DNA of 64,000 nucleotides from Apostichopus japonicus (Eukaryota; Echinodermata; Holothuroidea; Aspidochirotida; Stichopodidae). The notes under the pieces are model-generated. The model ran no database searches and was not told the DNA's origin. It saw nothing but the letters and a program-made list of their open reading frames with translations. Both the position numbers and the translations under genes were made by a program. Location of the stretch: positions 12,856,001-12,920,000 of the forward strand of contig NC_092573.1 in NCBI RefSeq assembly GCF_037975245.1, given 5' to 3'. Below, piece by piece: positions 14,201-25,899 of the stretch; within the stretch, counting starts at the first letter, position 1; each line of letters opens with the position of its first letter.

Positions 14201-17200
14201 CATCTGATGGACTATTGCATACCTCAGCATCTTACCACTTTCACAAACACAGAGGAAGGTCAAGGGTATCCCATTCATCATCACTGCAAAGCAGCTATGG
14301 TAAACGAAGTCGTTTCGAGACCATTGAAAGAACAGAACCAGAATAGGTCAAGAAGATCTGATTCTTGGTGAGGATTTGAACCAGGAACCTGATGGTTGTG
14401 GGGCCGACAATCTAACGGTTATACCACACCTTCACCACTAGGGAGAGTTGGGAGATATATTAATTTCTTGAAATGATATATCTTCATAATATCCCATAAT
14501 ATCTCATATTCTATTTGCTTACCATACATTAGATATGTAGATACAGAGTGTGAATATTCATATCAGACAAAAAAAATCTCATAAATATTCCGTTTCATTG
14601 ATCCACCTGCATGCACGGTGATTCATTGGGGTGCACAAGTGTATTATTTGGGTCAAGGCTGCTGCAAGTATATACTCAAACAAGCTGTAGAAAAAAGAAA
14701 TTTCTGGTACTCACATTGAATGGCTGGCAAGAAGTATCTCAGTGATTTTGTGTAAAATTCTATGGCATTCTTCCATTTGCCGGCATTGTCACATTTCACA
14801 GCTTCAAAGACGAGAGCTTTCTATGTTGAGAAGACAAATACATCAAGAGGATACTTAAAGCAATCGCAAACCACTTAAGGTAACGCTATCATGACATATC
14901 AAAGATTGGAGAAATGTGTGGTGAAGCAAGATCTACAAAATACACCAGCAGGATATCATATAATGTTAACGGACACCAGTATTGGCCCCAAATTTTAGGA
15001 AGCTAAAAGTTGCTAGACGTTTTCATAGATCTACAGATCTTTGAAAGTAACAACGATAGTGTGAAAGAGCGCATGAGAACACGTCCAATGAATTTATTAA
15101 CAGACAACTGGGTGATTGACTCATGGGTGAAGGTTTCACCACTTGTGCTGTTTGGTGGAATGAAAAACATGCTTTAGAAAAGACAGGTTAAGAAGATTAA
15201 AACAAGATTACTTTGATGTATTCTTCAATAGTTACTAATAAAATTATATATACTACTATTGATCAACTCAATATACCATAATTAATTGCAGTCGGAGACT
15301 GCAGCTTGTCCAGTTTCTCAGAACTAGATAGGAACAATGTCACAGTGCCCACTGTGATTTGGAGTGTGGTTGGCTAGTCCCATGACAATCTTTCAAAGTA
15401 AAACACCATACTACACTTTTTCACTGCAAGACTCATAATTATCTATAAGCTAAATCATCCCATCCAAGTTTTGACAAAGTTGTTTCCTACAAATACTTGC
15501 TACATTTTTAGTATTTATCACATGCAAGGTAAAACAAGAATTATCTGAATCCCGACAAATTTTCTTCATTTTTGAAAATATTTCAGGATGTCTGAAATAC
15601 AGGTCTGTTTAAGATTGCGAAGGCTATTAATCCACATGAAATGGCAAACCTTTTTGGATGGATATCACTAACAGAAACATCCATTACTATTATAATAAAA
15701 TCACATGCATTGGATCTAGTACACAATTAATTACGTTTGTAGACCAAAGGTTGTAATGGTGCAGAATTACATGTATAAAATTGAGCATATGAAGTACATT
15801 TTTGAATGTCACCAAAGTCAGGGAAGATATAAATGATAACTGCAATATTCATTATTCCCAATAGAACAGGTCCACCAAATGTAGTCACACTTGAGAACAT
15901 TTTATGACACACAGAACCGTAGTTAGTGACACGAGAGGGTTATAAAAGGAATGGTTTCATTTCCTTTATTTGCAAAAACAGATCAAATGATATCAACAAC
16001 TTTATCTGTAATTTCTGAAGAAGAAACCAGTTTTGACTCATTTTCGAATTATTTAGTAGGTCAGCGCAATATTTGAAACATTCTACATTAGCACCTAAGG
16101 TGCAATGTTATATTTTATTAACCGACCTCTTTAGCTGAAGTAATCACTGAATTAATTAAATCTTACACATGTTTTTGAGAGTTTGATATTGAAGTACAGG
16201 CAAAACTCAAAGGAGCACTGATACTCCAGTGTTGAAACCTTTCTTGGCACCAGGCGCGTAGCCAAGGGGGGGGGGGGCAAAGGAGGCAGTCGCTCCCCCT
16301 TGAGCATATTTTTTTTTTAAATTTAAATGTTTTTATGATATCGCTAGTATTTTCAAAGAGAAAATGCTAAGATGCAACTTACAAGGCCTGGGAAGTGCCA
16401 TTTCCAGCGATCTGGGAGGCATTTTCAGCCAAAATTTTCTTGTACGCTTCGCGCCAACCATGGTGGCGCTACGCTTAGATAGTTTGCAATGCCGAATCTA
16501 CAGTTTCACCCCTCCCTTGGCAAATTCCTGGCTACGCGCCTGCTTGGCACACACTTAACTGTACGATTCTTCAAGAGCACAACTCTACTTGATGAAGGAT
16601 ACACTGGGTCGTTCGATCGATGTATGGGATTCAAGTAATGAACTAATTGATACAGTGCATAATTTGTGTGATACAAGGCATGAAAAAAAACCACTAAATG
16701 GTATTTCTCTGTGACTTACTGCTTTCTTTAAACTATCTTCGGATGGCATGTGTTCAAGATCAATAAACGGATGGCTGAAAAAAGCCTCAAAATCTATCCT
16801 GTCGTCTGGGTCCCTCTGTAACAGACGAACGAGCAAATCCCGGCAATTATCTGAAATTGTTATGGCGGTTGGTATCTGAGGAGGGAATTGATGGTCAAAA
16901 GATTTCAGATTTATTTATGAAAATTAGTCCGTCTAGAAATATGTATAAAGATAAATGGATCAGTTTTGTTTGGGATAGTAACATTTCAATCATTTATCTT
17001 CACCCGATGAGAGGTCCGACCCAATACCAATGCATGCAAGTTAATTGCACTTTATAATATGGTTAAGTTACTTTTGTGTACTATATCTGTCATTATGGAA
17101 GTCTTTTTGTCAAGAAATATGCTATATTGGTTATAGATCCACTTCTGTTTGGGAAAATGAAATATTTTATATTATTTCATAAATATTTTATATATATTTC

Positions 17201-20200
17201 TCTTCACCTATATTGGCGGTCAGCTGCGTCCAATACCCAAGACCCATGCATGGCAGTTAACTATTCCCAAAGGCCTACATGGGCATAAATATTAATGAAA
17301 GTGACTTTTGTGCACTGGTTTTATCTTTGAGGAACATCATAAAGATGATTTATCAACATTTCTAAGTCATTCCTGTTATAAATAAAGATTGATACATATT
17401 GGTATTAGGTTACACAATATCTCAAAACTTCAAAGAGAAAACTACTTTATGAAGGCACGGCACATTTCTTCATTATATACTTGCTGAAAATATCGCCACC
17501 TGTTTCATTCCTATTTCACAAAACTTAAAACACATATAATAATGAAAGAAACATAAAAATGAAAAGTACAAGAGTACAACAACTTACAGACTTGTTATCA
17601 CAGAAAAGCAAATCTTCTGTGTGAAGTTTGCCCTGAAATATACTGATTCACACACACACACCCTTTCAGGAACTATTTTGTGACTACCCTAGGATTTGTG
17701 TTGGAAGCATAGATGAAAAAAAGTTGGAAGCATATGTGATTGTGCTTGAAGCATAGATGGAAACATTTTATGTTGCGAAGGATTACACCTTCATTTCTCG
17801 GTTGGTTAGTGTATTTCAATGGATCTGGGGAGACTTAGCTTGGAAGACAATATTGCTCTGCATTATGGGCTACTAGGATAAGTCTTCCAATAAAGTTTCC
17901 TTAATGGATGTTAATTGTGCACTCCTAAAAGAATTATTAACAATTCATTCAATTCAAAACATCCCCAATTACTCCCACATAATTAAAACAATAACCTGAT
18001 ACAATGGGATTTTGTAATGCACAAACAACTCTGCAAGACAAATATTCTCAACTTGCATGCATGAAATCAGTGCATGGTTGAGCAATCTTTAAGTGTAAAA
18101 CGTTGAAATCAAAAGTTAATAGAAATTGTGACATATTAACTTAATGATACAGGACTCTTGGTTACCTCAGTTTAGTATCATTGTTATTGAGTGTAACAGG
18201 TTGACCAAAAAAACCAGATATATTGTATACTGCTTAAAACATACTGCTATCAGTCTAACTTGTTTCTCTATAGCACTCTGAATTTTTAAGAAATGACCCT
18301 TCAAACAAGTTGAGGTTCACCAGTTAAACCTTGTAGTCTAATACACAGACCATTAGATCAGTTCCTCAGATGCAACACAAAACTCAATGGGAAAACATAA
18401 GACTTTAATTAATGGCCTCAAATGACATGTTTATAATGTGACCATATTTATAATGTGTTAAACATTTGTCAAAGACAAATTTTGTCATCCTAGGGGGTTC
18501 TGTTGTTTATATAAAGTTAAAAGAATGTTACTGTTTTTGTTGAGTTATTAGAATTTATTAAACAATGGATTAAAGTTAACGTTAACTCCTGCACTGAGGA
18601 GTTGATGTCATCATCAATTTAGCCTTAAAGGAGCTTTCCAAAGATTTAGCACTCAAAGGTTAATATCTTGAAAACTGCAATAGCTTTAGAACCATTTCTA
18701 GCACTAAAAGTTTTAGTTTTTTCTTGGACTATAAAGTTCTAACAAACAACTGCAGGGTAGTTTTTCATTTCCTTTCCTTTTTAAATAGAGTGTCAAAATT
18801 GTTCCTGTGTAAGTTAACCAGCCCTGATTACTTAAAAGTCTAATAACCAGTTACTTGTCAAGCATATATATATATATATTTGATTTCTTTTGCCATATAA
18901 TTTCTTGTTTCCTCATGGACAAAACTATTTCATTGCTTAAAAGAACTAAAGAACTCACCTCTATAGGTTTTTGGCTGCTTATTTTCTCCGCTAACTCGGC
19001 ATATGTTCTTGATGCATAAGGTGCTTCTCCAAACAGGCATTCTGAAGGAGAAAGTATTACATGCAAACAGATACAGATTAAAAGATAAACTTATGTAATC
19101 TATAATAATAATCTCTACTATTAAACTACATGCAAGAAGTATATTCATTTATCATGTTTGAACTGATAAATATTATGAATGAACGATAAGTTTTCAAAAG
19201 ATATATACAGATCGTAGATTGCTGACTTGCTGAATAAACACAACATCTTTGGAGATTCATTTTGCACGCTGTGATCTTTGAAGTTACAAACAAAAATGTC
19301 ATTCTACTTTAACATGATAATTGTGAGATTAATACATGTAATGAGCTTGTACTGTTACACCTTTAATATGAATATGTAAATCCTGATAATATGATGCAAT
19401 CATCTCATGAATATTTATGATTAACATTTATTGGTAGATGTACTGCATACTTCAAAACTCAACATCTGTTAGCATTTGGTCTTGTTAACCACAACAAACA
19501 ACAACAACAACAGCAACAAGTTAGGTATATTACTGGAAAGAATTTAGTTTAGGACACTCAGCAGCCACGTGTTCATGTGGGAGAAGCCACATGGCAACTA
19601 GCTTTATAAGTAGAGTCGGGTGGCTATAGATCCAATTTACAGCTTCCCTCATGTTGGATATTTTATCTTTTTGGAAGCCCATTTTCAGATGCGGGAAAAA
19701 ACGTAAATATCCACTGGATGAAAGACCAACTGTACTTTAGCCAACCAGGGCTCAAACCCACAACCTCCCAGATGTTAGGTTTCATTGCGTCTAATGCTAC
19801 CGCCTTTATCCACTTGATCGTAGCACCGGCTTACCAACTTCAATAATGTTCAGTTTGGCTTACCGTACATGATAACTCCTGCAGACCATAGATCAACCTT
19901 TGCTGAATACCTTCTTTCACATAATATTTCAGGTGCCATGTACAATGGTGAACCTCTCAATGAATCAATCGTTTCCTCCTGTGCAAGGTGTTGGGCGAAA
20001 CCAAAATCTGAAGAAGAATACAAAAAATCCAATGAAAAGTCTTCAGGTGAAATAGCAAACAAAGAATCTCCTGGGATATCTTATATTTGTGTTAAAGGGT
20101 GTGAAGACTCACCCACAAAGAAAGGTCTCATGCCGGTAATCTGACCTAGCTTCGATTGAGGTGTAACAGAAGTGTTCGACACCACCATCGATCCCAGAAA

Positions 20201-23200
20201 ATACACACACAGCTTGCTACCGTCGTTAATTAAACACTAGTGTACAGTCAATACATACAGCTACTGTCAATACCCACAACACAGTGTACATAGCAGCGAT
20301 GGACATCTCAGGTCTAGATAAAAGATAACAATTAAGGTATCACGTTTCATTACTGTCTGCATTTTGTAGCGACAAGAAGAAAACGTCATTTGCAAGCAAT
20401 GGAAAGTTAACTTTTCAGAGCGCAGCACGCGGTTTGGGGGCGAGTCTGCAATGCCTTTAAAGGAGAAACAAACCCAACCATCATTTAGTATTGGCTGATG
20501 TGATAGAGATAAATATGATGAACAACTTCCACGAACAGCCAAGAAAAATGTTATTCCAGATATAACAAATTTCATGTTCCTTCACTGACAAGGCTGAAGA
20601 CTTGATCAAGTCTAAATATGACATTATCAAGCCACTCCTGATAAGATTCATTCACTGCTTAAGGAAGCTTTCTCTTCTCACTGGTGGGATTGACAGAGAT
20701 GTTAGTTTGTAATCTGAATTCATGTATATGTCAATTCAGTAATATTATGAAAGGAGGAATATATTACCTTTCAATTTCTTTATATTTGGAATTAGAAAAG
20801 AAAAGAGACTTTTGCAGTATTTTAGCATGTGGTTTGTAATAAATGCCATTTAATTTCTTGACAGGGAGTTTTCCTCAAATAATCAAAGTTACATCATAAA
20901 CCCTCTGCCTCCCCCCCACCAACCCCCCCCCCTCCACACGCACCACCCAAACCACCTCACATACATTTGTATCACAGTCTGGATGCTAATGTTAGTATTT
21001 TTATTATTATGACAGTTCATTCTAATTCAGTGTTTATGATGCATGACACCAAACGACCGGTTTTGTTTAATAATTTTAAAGGATTCTAGTAACTATAATG
21101 ACTAATCAACCTTGCCACAAAATACTTGGAATTATATAAATTATAGAAAGACTGAACATATTTTTCTGACTTACCTCCTACTTTAAGCATTGGTCGGTCT
21201 GCAGTACACAGCAAAAGATTCTGTGGTTTAAGATCCATGTGAGTTATATGTCTCTGGTGTAGATACTGCAGTGCACTCGCTATAAAAAATGGTGACATTA
21301 ATAGGAAATCAACTGTTTTTCTCAATTAAATTAATATTGTGCAACATTTAAACCTGATACACTTTACAGCAAAATTTCATAACGTAACATAATGGAATTT
21401 AAAATCTCTACAAAATATTTCACTTTCTTAAACTTGTTCTCTTCTTGAGAATAACTGTAGCATGAAAAGTATATCACACCATTTGCTTGCATGTTAATAT
21501 TAAAATTACACAACGACAAGATTTATAATGAAACAGGTACAGCTAAATGCTACATTTTTTGTTAGCTGATAGCTGATATTTCCCCCAAAATATAAAAAGA
21601 TACCGCTTTAGGAATCACAAATGATTTCGAGTTGGTTAGAATCATGTTTGATCTCTAGAGTAAAAATATGTCACCAAAACAGAACTAGTATTGTTCAATC
21701 AGATGACAAATGCCTACAGTGGAATTACCACCTTCCTTACAGATTTCAAACTTCTGGACTTACAATCAGTGTATATAGCCTAGTTGCATAGGGTGTCCAT
21801 ATATAAGGCGGGAGGCCCTGGTTCAAATCCAGGTGGCGCCTGGAAGTTTTTCACTATTCTGGATTTGCAACTCAATACAATTTCAATTATATACATGTAT
21901 ATATATAGCCAGTAAGCAGTTACTCTCTCATGGAAAACATTAAACTCATATTATACTAAGTATTGCCATACCAAGCTGCTGCAGGAACATTTTGACTGTC
22001 TGTTCTGGAAGAGCTTGTCGTTTTCTGATGAAGAGGGAGAGATCCCCTCCATTGCAGAACTCCATGATGAGGAAGATAAAGTCATCATCCCACTGCAAAA
22101 TGAAAGTTTAAGATAATAGAAAATAAAGAAATAAAGAAATAAATCAATTAATAAATCAATAGATAAAAAAATTAATAAAAAATTAGTAGGACTCAGAACT
22201 CATTTCAATAACTTATTATGAAGTCTTTTCCATTTATCAATAAATCCATGCTGAAGTCATTTCAATAACAAACTACAAAGTTTTTCAATGTAAAAAATAA
22301 ATTCATGCTGAACTCATTTCTCTTTTTCATTTATCAATAAATTCATGAAGAACACATTTCAATAACTTACTACAAAGTTTTTCAGTTCAACAATAAATTC
22401 ATGATGAACTGTCTTCATAATCTCTATTTCTTTCAGCAAGTTTTCTGTAGTACTCTTAGTAAGGCCACTCTTCGCGATACATTTTATAGCCACAACTTCT
22501 CTCACTGGACCCTTGAAGGAGTAAAAATATAAACAACTTGTAAGAATAATGGATGATGAAATCTTCCCTTTACACTTTTTAGTAGCACAGAACTCTCAAT
22601 ATTTTAAAATGCTGATGCAATCTTTTTTTGGGGGGGTGGGGGGCAGGGGGAGGACGGTTTGTATTAGTAATATTAGCATTAAATCACCTCTCCCTTCCAA
22701 TAAAAGAAGAAACTTTATGACCCTAAGGTTCAGAGACATTATCAAGCATTCACAATTTGATGATTAATACTAATTATGAATATGAAACTTGCCTGGGAAA
22801 CAAACTTTTGAGAATATCTATTTTGAAATGAAATGCATGTACAGCAGTACAGTCTATGCTAAGTCGGTTAAGTACAGTAGGCCTTTTGTGAATCTGAGAT
22901 TTAAATTGCCCTGCAATGGATGATAAATACAACATAAATTTTCTCAAAGAGATGACCGGTCCTATACCGGCAGTAATAAGCCTACTGTAGACACAGAGTA
23001 TGGAAGTCACTTCATTAAAATTAAACAGTTGTGCACACTGTACACAGTACAGCATTTCAACTGGCAATGCTAAAGAAAACCAAACCAAACAGGAATAACA
23101 TCACATTTAGTTGGCCGGCATTCCTTGTGAAGTATGTGCACTGGAAAGAAATTGCTGGAAAACTTAAATGCAAAACAAACTTTGTAGTGAACAAGGTAAT

Positions 23201-25899
23201 TGAAACTTTCTGGCAACAATTATCAAGAGTAGCACTTTTAACCTAGGATCTGGCATATATTCACTTCAGGTTGTGATTGTTGATATGAAACAATGATAAT
23301 TTTAAATTTGGGAGGTAATGTTATTGTTACAACTTACAAGGTGTTGGGCATGAATTTATGTTTGTCACTGCTAAAAATGCCACTGCTAAAAATTCTTTCT
23401 TTGTGCACAATGCTTTTTGTTTTCTGCACAATGACAAATCAAAATCATTTAGCTTTAGCTATGTTACATATTTTATTGTTTCATTGCACATTCATGAAAC
23501 CACTTATAATTTCTTGCCTCGTTTCCAGGACTACATGTAGTATATGACTGTTATGGGATGTATAGCTATACTTATCCACATGATTTCATATTTATCCAGC
23601 TACTGGTGAATTAAGACATAAGTCATGTTATAGCTGGCAGCCAGATGAAATACTAAATTCATTATTCAACAAGCTGCTATGTGAATCATGATGTTTCGTT
23701 TAGCAGGCCAACTGCCAAGTGAGAATAGAGAAATGTTGATCTAGTTGGTTGAATATGTATACATGTGCTACTCATAATCCATATTCATCAGGCCACTGAA
23801 TGAGTATATTACAATAGCATGTATATATTTCCTTATTCACACGGCTATTGGGTGAATAGAAAGGGCACTATTCCTTTCTGCCATGTCTGGCAGCTAAATA
23901 GGCTCAACCATCACTTAAAAACTAGTATACAGTGTCTTGGAGCAAGATACATCCCTTCTGGTAGAGAGCTCATACAGCAAAAAAGGTAAAACTAAACTTA
24001 AAATGGCTATTTCTGTGTGATACCTTTCATTTATATCCATAGAGTAAGTGACGATGCTTTTTTTTTCTTCTTGTTTTTGGTCTAGAAATTAGGGGACATG
24101 ATATTGGTGTTACTGTAAATCTATTGTGTAAAAATGAAAGGGGGAGGTAGAAGGGGGAATGGGTATCTCAGTGTTTGGTGGTGCTATGTTTCATAGAGAT
24201 GGGCAAATGCCCAAGTTTCCGTAATTCATTCTCCAGAAACAGTTTTGTCAAACTTGAAATTTATTCTAAACCATTTCACAAATTGCAGAATAGTCCCTTG
24301 GGCATTTCTCATCCAGGGATAAAATACTGGGGCAGATTTAACCCAGGGACTATACATGCAATCAGGATGCTATCCCCATAAAGTAAAGTAATAGAAGGTA
24401 AGAAAAGCCACAACATTATTTTGGCAAACAACTTAACTGTATGGTTTAACTGTTAGGCAACTTCATTTAACCTAACATTCTATCTGACCTTCATGAAGTA
24501 ACAAGTAAAACATCCTGCTAACTGTTGACTGTGCTCTTTGCCTAATTAATATAAGAATGTTTTAAATAAGCAGGCTGGTGTAGTACTAGTACTACTAGTA
24601 CTTTGTAGTCCTAGCATAGTAGTAGTAGCATGGTGGGCTCATAATTGACGCACTTAAGGATTGGATTGACGATGTCGGTCAACATAAAATCAAAATCACT
24701 CAACTGCATGCACTTTTCATATGTGTAGTTCCTTAGAAATGTAATGATCTCAAAATATTTTTTGTTCTGTGCTTACGCAACGTACAATTGAGAAGAATTT
24801 GACCACAAAATGTCTGCTGTGTCAAGTTCTTTCATACCCCTAAATTGACACATTCGTCGATAAGCTAACTGTAGTGTAGGCCTAAGTATACATCCATTGA
24901 CTTTGGATGCCGTTTGCTATGCTCTGAACCTCTAAGCTTAGACAGGTCAGGTCCCAGAGAGTAGTGGTATCATTTTGAAGTAATTTTGGTTATTTTTAGG
25001 GAGTAAGATTTCCAAATGTCCAAAAAAATGTGTAAAACTGGGGGAGGGTGTTAAAAGCTTAAAAAATACCACAATTTGGTTAGCAAATAGCTGAAATGGA
25101 TTCAAACTCATGAAATATGTAATTCTGCTTGACTGCAAAAAGTTTAGGTGGCTTTCTGTATCGTTGCTAGTAATAACTGAAGGTGCGTCAATTACGGGGG
25201 TGCGTCAATTACGAAGCCTCTACTATACTAGTAGTATAGTCAGTATTGCGAAGTTCGGAACACTGCGAAGTTCGGACACCCCTAAGAAATACACAATTTA
25301 ACCTACAGCTAGAGCCAATTTCACAAAAAACTACGAAGCTACAGATATTTTCTCTCCAAAATGACCCGTGTGCAAGCAAGTACTTACATATTTGCCAATA
25401 GGCTAGAAGGAAGTTATGGTTTTGAGGTGTTTCAAGGCTTACATGTCTGAACTTTGAAGTGTCCATAGAACTAGTAGTGGCTATAGTGTATCTTTATTAC
25501 TTATATTATCATGGGTATTCAAATGGCAGCTAGCTGACTATAGATGCATAACCAAACTACCTCCCCGAGGAGGTATATTATCATCTCGTTCTCCTGGCGA
25601 CCAGTTTATGATTTGCAAACAACTTTTTTAGATCTGTTTGTGTTAAATACGGTAGGTAGGCCTAGTACTAGCTTTGGCCTAGTTCCACGAAACGGAAGAA
25701 GCCATTACCACCATTTACGGTTCTCAAAAATAGTATATTTATGATACCTCAATTAAAATAATAAAGTATGCTTGGTATGGTGTACCTTGCGAAAAGCTTT
25801 GTAAACTGTAGCATAGCTTCCACTTCCTAACTTTTCAGTTAGGACAAAACCGGGAACTTCTGGGAAGTTAGCTAGTCTACTCGCCGTAGACGAAGCCAT
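8172..25899 (-). CDS. ULK3: ULK3 serine/threonine kinase, whole gene (14 coding exons found, last few codons missing)
   Basis: Coding exons in transcript order: 25899-25786, 22511-22371, 22092-21972, 21279-21175, 20007-19864, 19041-18959, 16875-16720, 14820-14715, 13206-13166, 12407-12290, 10896-10829, 10568-10493, 10073-9985, 8241-8172. All have GT/AG borders and compatible phases. The joined product is about 477 residues; human ULK3 is 472. Visible: glycine loop GSGSYA (25-30), VAIK Lys48, alpha-C Glu66, catalytic loop HMDLKPQN (139-146), DFG (161-163), SPLYMAPE (180-187), then MIT-like helices around 286-350 and 378-450. The family phosphorylates substrates in autophagy, Hedgehog/GLI signalling and the ESCRT-III abscission checkpoint; the MIT domains bind ESCRT-III tails. 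The catalytic loop has Met where most kinases have Arg (HRD); human ULK3 has Leu there. Start: first ATG, immediately upstream of the kinase domain. The last coding exon was not identified. Confidence 0.93.
8633..8930 (+). repeat. Two tandem copies of a 135-150 bp unit
   Basis: Shared anchors: ataacatttcatctgtt, cattcccaagatt and catatatggcccaaattat. In the ULK3 intron or 3' gene region between exons 13 and 14. Confidence 0.8.
9985..10073 (-). CDS. ULK3: ULK3 coding exon 13 (end of MIT2)
   Basis: Residues 425-454, [20 protein letters not shown] then [10 protein letters not shown]. Close to human RELLHTEVQNLMARAEYLKE. Acceptor ttacag|AC; donor GAG|gtacca is weak. Reading through the donor would reach a TAG near 9925. 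Confidence 0.85.
10194..10305 (+). repeat. Two tandem copies of a 56-bp unit
   Basis: Accatcagctataacctgct and tacatacataggtgxttctg recur. In the intron between ULK3 exons 12 and 13. Confidence 0.85.
10493..10568 (-). CDS. ULK3: ULK3 coding exon 12 (second MIT domain)
   Basis: Residues 400-424, [20 protein letters not shown] then MSVLQ, an MIT helix. Acceptor taatag|CAC, donor A|gtaagt. Confidence 0.87.
10829..10896 (-). CDS. ULK3: ULK3 coding exon 11 (start of second MIT domain)
   Basis: Residues 377-399, [20 protein letters not shown] then SMA. Acceptor ttgacag|TA, donor GCG|gtaaga, phase 0. It aligns with the helix human ULK3 has at the start of its second MIT domain. Confidence 0.85.
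11924..12407 (-). repeat. Tandem triplication of ULK3 exon 10 and its donor region
   Basis: Three copies of roughly 150-180 bases: the functional exon at 12290-12407, a second copy ending near 12108 with donor GT changed to AT, and a third, more diverged one at about 11924-12057. Shared anchors include aggtctaccctgcctcagca and gatatatgggt (plus strand). Confidence 0.85.
12290..12407 (-). CDS. ULK3: ULK3 coding exon 10 (inter-MIT linker)
   Basis: Residues 338-376, [20 protein letters not shown] and onward to PIYLL. Acceptor gtttag|GTT, donor T|gtaagt. Two degraded tandem copies of the 3' part of this exon follow in the intron (about 12108-12215 and 11924-12057). The middle copy has lost its donor (ctctataagt in place of ctctgtaagt). 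Confidence 0.85.
13166..13206 (-). CDS. ULK3: ULK3 coding exon 9 (micro-exon in MIT1)
   Basis: A 41-base exon coding [14 protein letters not shown] (first codon split). It corresponds to the human YEVDAQRKEAIKAKV segment. Acceptor ttccag|AT, donor AAG|gtaact. Both phases fit the neighbours, which is what supports so short an exon. Confidence 0.85.
13611..13852 (+). mobile_element. tRNA-derived SINE, family B copy 1 (ULK3 intron)
   Basis: A box TAGCTCAGTGGTTAACG and degenerate B box AGTTCGGGTCT, then tatgtcgtccagttacagag and gacttcggtcagcttgcggc, ending in tacatacatac repeats. About 85% alike to 49172-49405 by eye. Confidence 0.8.
14360..14440 (-). mobile_element. tRNA-like fragment on the minus strand
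   Basis: The minus strand carries GTGGTATAACCGTTAGATTG and a B-box-like GGTTCAAATCC, spaced as in a tRNA. The acceptor stem is not convincing. Confidence 0.35.
14715..14820 (-). CDS. ULK3: ULK3 coding exon 8 (first MIT domain)
   Basis: Residues 289-323, [20 protein letters not shown] then [15 protein letters not shown]. This is the MIT-type helix pair with spaced A/Y/L positions. Acceptor acatag|AAA, donor T|gtgagt. Confidence 0.9.
16251..16542. mobile_element. hAT-like MITE with 8-bp TSD CTTGGCAC in a ULK3 intron
   Basis: Begins CAGGCGCGTAGCCA and ends TGGCTACGCGCCTG, flanked by CTTGGCAC at 16243-16250 and 16543-16550. 292 bp. A poly(G) tract lies beside the left end, and a copy of the shared core lies on the minus strand (16380-16485). 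Confidence 0.88.
16720..16875 (-). CDS. ULK3: ULK3 coding exon 7 (end of kinase domain)
   Basis: Residues 237-288, [20 protein letters not shown], then [20 protein letters not shown] and [12 protein letters not shown]. Close to human RDPDRRISFQDFFAHPFVDL. Acceptor cctcag|ATA, donor GCA|gtaagt, phase 0. Confidence 0.94.
18959..19041 (-). CDS. ULK3: ULK3 coding exon 6
   Basis: Residues 209-236, [20 protein letters not shown] and onward, ending KPIE. Aligns with human ULK3 EALFGRPPFASRSFSELEEK from memory. Acceptor ttcag|AA, donor GAG|gtgagt, phase 0. Confidence 0.93.
19560..19845 (-). mobile_element. tRNA-related SINE in a ULK3 intron
   Basis: On the minus strand an A-box-like ATCAAGTGGATAAAGGCGG and a B box GGGTTTGAGCCCTGG are 50-60 bases apart, close to ULK3 exon 5. 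Ends are approximate. Confidence 0.5.
19864..20007 (-). CDS. ULK3: ULK3 coding exon 5 (DFG to APE activation segment)
   Basis: Residues 161-208. DFGFAQHL follows the acceptor cttcag|AT, and the exon continues through [11 protein letters not shown] to [11 protein letters not shown]. Donor G|gtaagc. The activation-segment Ser/Pro context (GSPLYMAPE) matches the ULK family. Confidence 0.94.
20096..20456 (-). mobile_element. TTAA-flanked MITE, copy in a ULK3 intron
   Basis: Inverted ends AGGGTGTGAAGACTCACCC and (reverse of right end) AGGCATTGCAGACTCGCCC, each next to TTAA (20092-20095 and 20457-20460). The body matches 57126-57470 in reverse. TTAA targets are used by piggyBac and Kolobok-type elements. 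Confidence 0.75.
21175..21279 (-). CDS. ULK3: ULK3 coding exon 4 (catalytic loop)
   Basis: Residues 126-160, [20 protein letters not shown] and onward. It carries the catalytic loop HMDLKPQN, with Met in place of the usual HRD Arg; human ULK3 has HLD. Acceptor atag|CG, donor G|gtaagt. Confidence 0.93.
21775..21850 (+). mobile_element. tRNA-like fragment
   Basis: A B box GGTTCAAATCCAGG is preceded by an A-box-like tagttgcatagggtg. It does not fold as a clean tRNA by eye, so a SINE head is more likely. Confidence 0.35.
21972..22092 (-). CDS. ULK3: ULK3 coding exon 3 (hinge region)
   Basis: Residues 86-125 ([20 protein letters not shown] and onward), matching the ULK3 hinge EFCxGGDLS. Acceptor ttgcag|TGG, donor G|gtatgg, phase 1 at the end. 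Confidence 0.93.
22195..22440 (-). repeat. Tandem copies of the 3' end of ULK3 exon 2
   Basis: The plus-strand block aataacttactacaaag with ttcatgatgaact recurs at about 22210 and 22265 as degraded copies that include the donor. Period about 60 to 100 bases. Confidence 0.65.
22371..22511 (-). CDS. ULK3: ULK3 coding exon 2 (VAIK lysine, alpha-C helix)
   Basis: Residues 39-85, starting [14 protein letters not shown] and ending VELKNFV. It holds the ATP-binding Lys48 and alpha-C Glu66. Acceptor ttcaag|GGT, donor GTA|gtaagt, phase 0 at both ends. Degenerate copies of its 3' end and donor lie just downstream in the intron. Confidence 0.93.
25786..25899 (-). CDS. ULK3: ULK3 coding exon 1 (start codon, glycine loop)
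   Basis: Residues 1-38, [20 protein letters not shown] and onward, ending KAFRK. It contains the kinase glycine-rich loop [10 protein letters not shown]. The donor is AAG|gtacac, phase 0. An out-of-frame upstream ATG lies 14 bases before the start if the exon begins at the tatag acceptor just upstream. Confidence 0.92.

Noticed and set aside
21775-21850. Functional tRNA gene
   Set aside because: A good B box is present but the acceptor and D stems do not pair, so a SINE or pseudo-tRNA is more likely.
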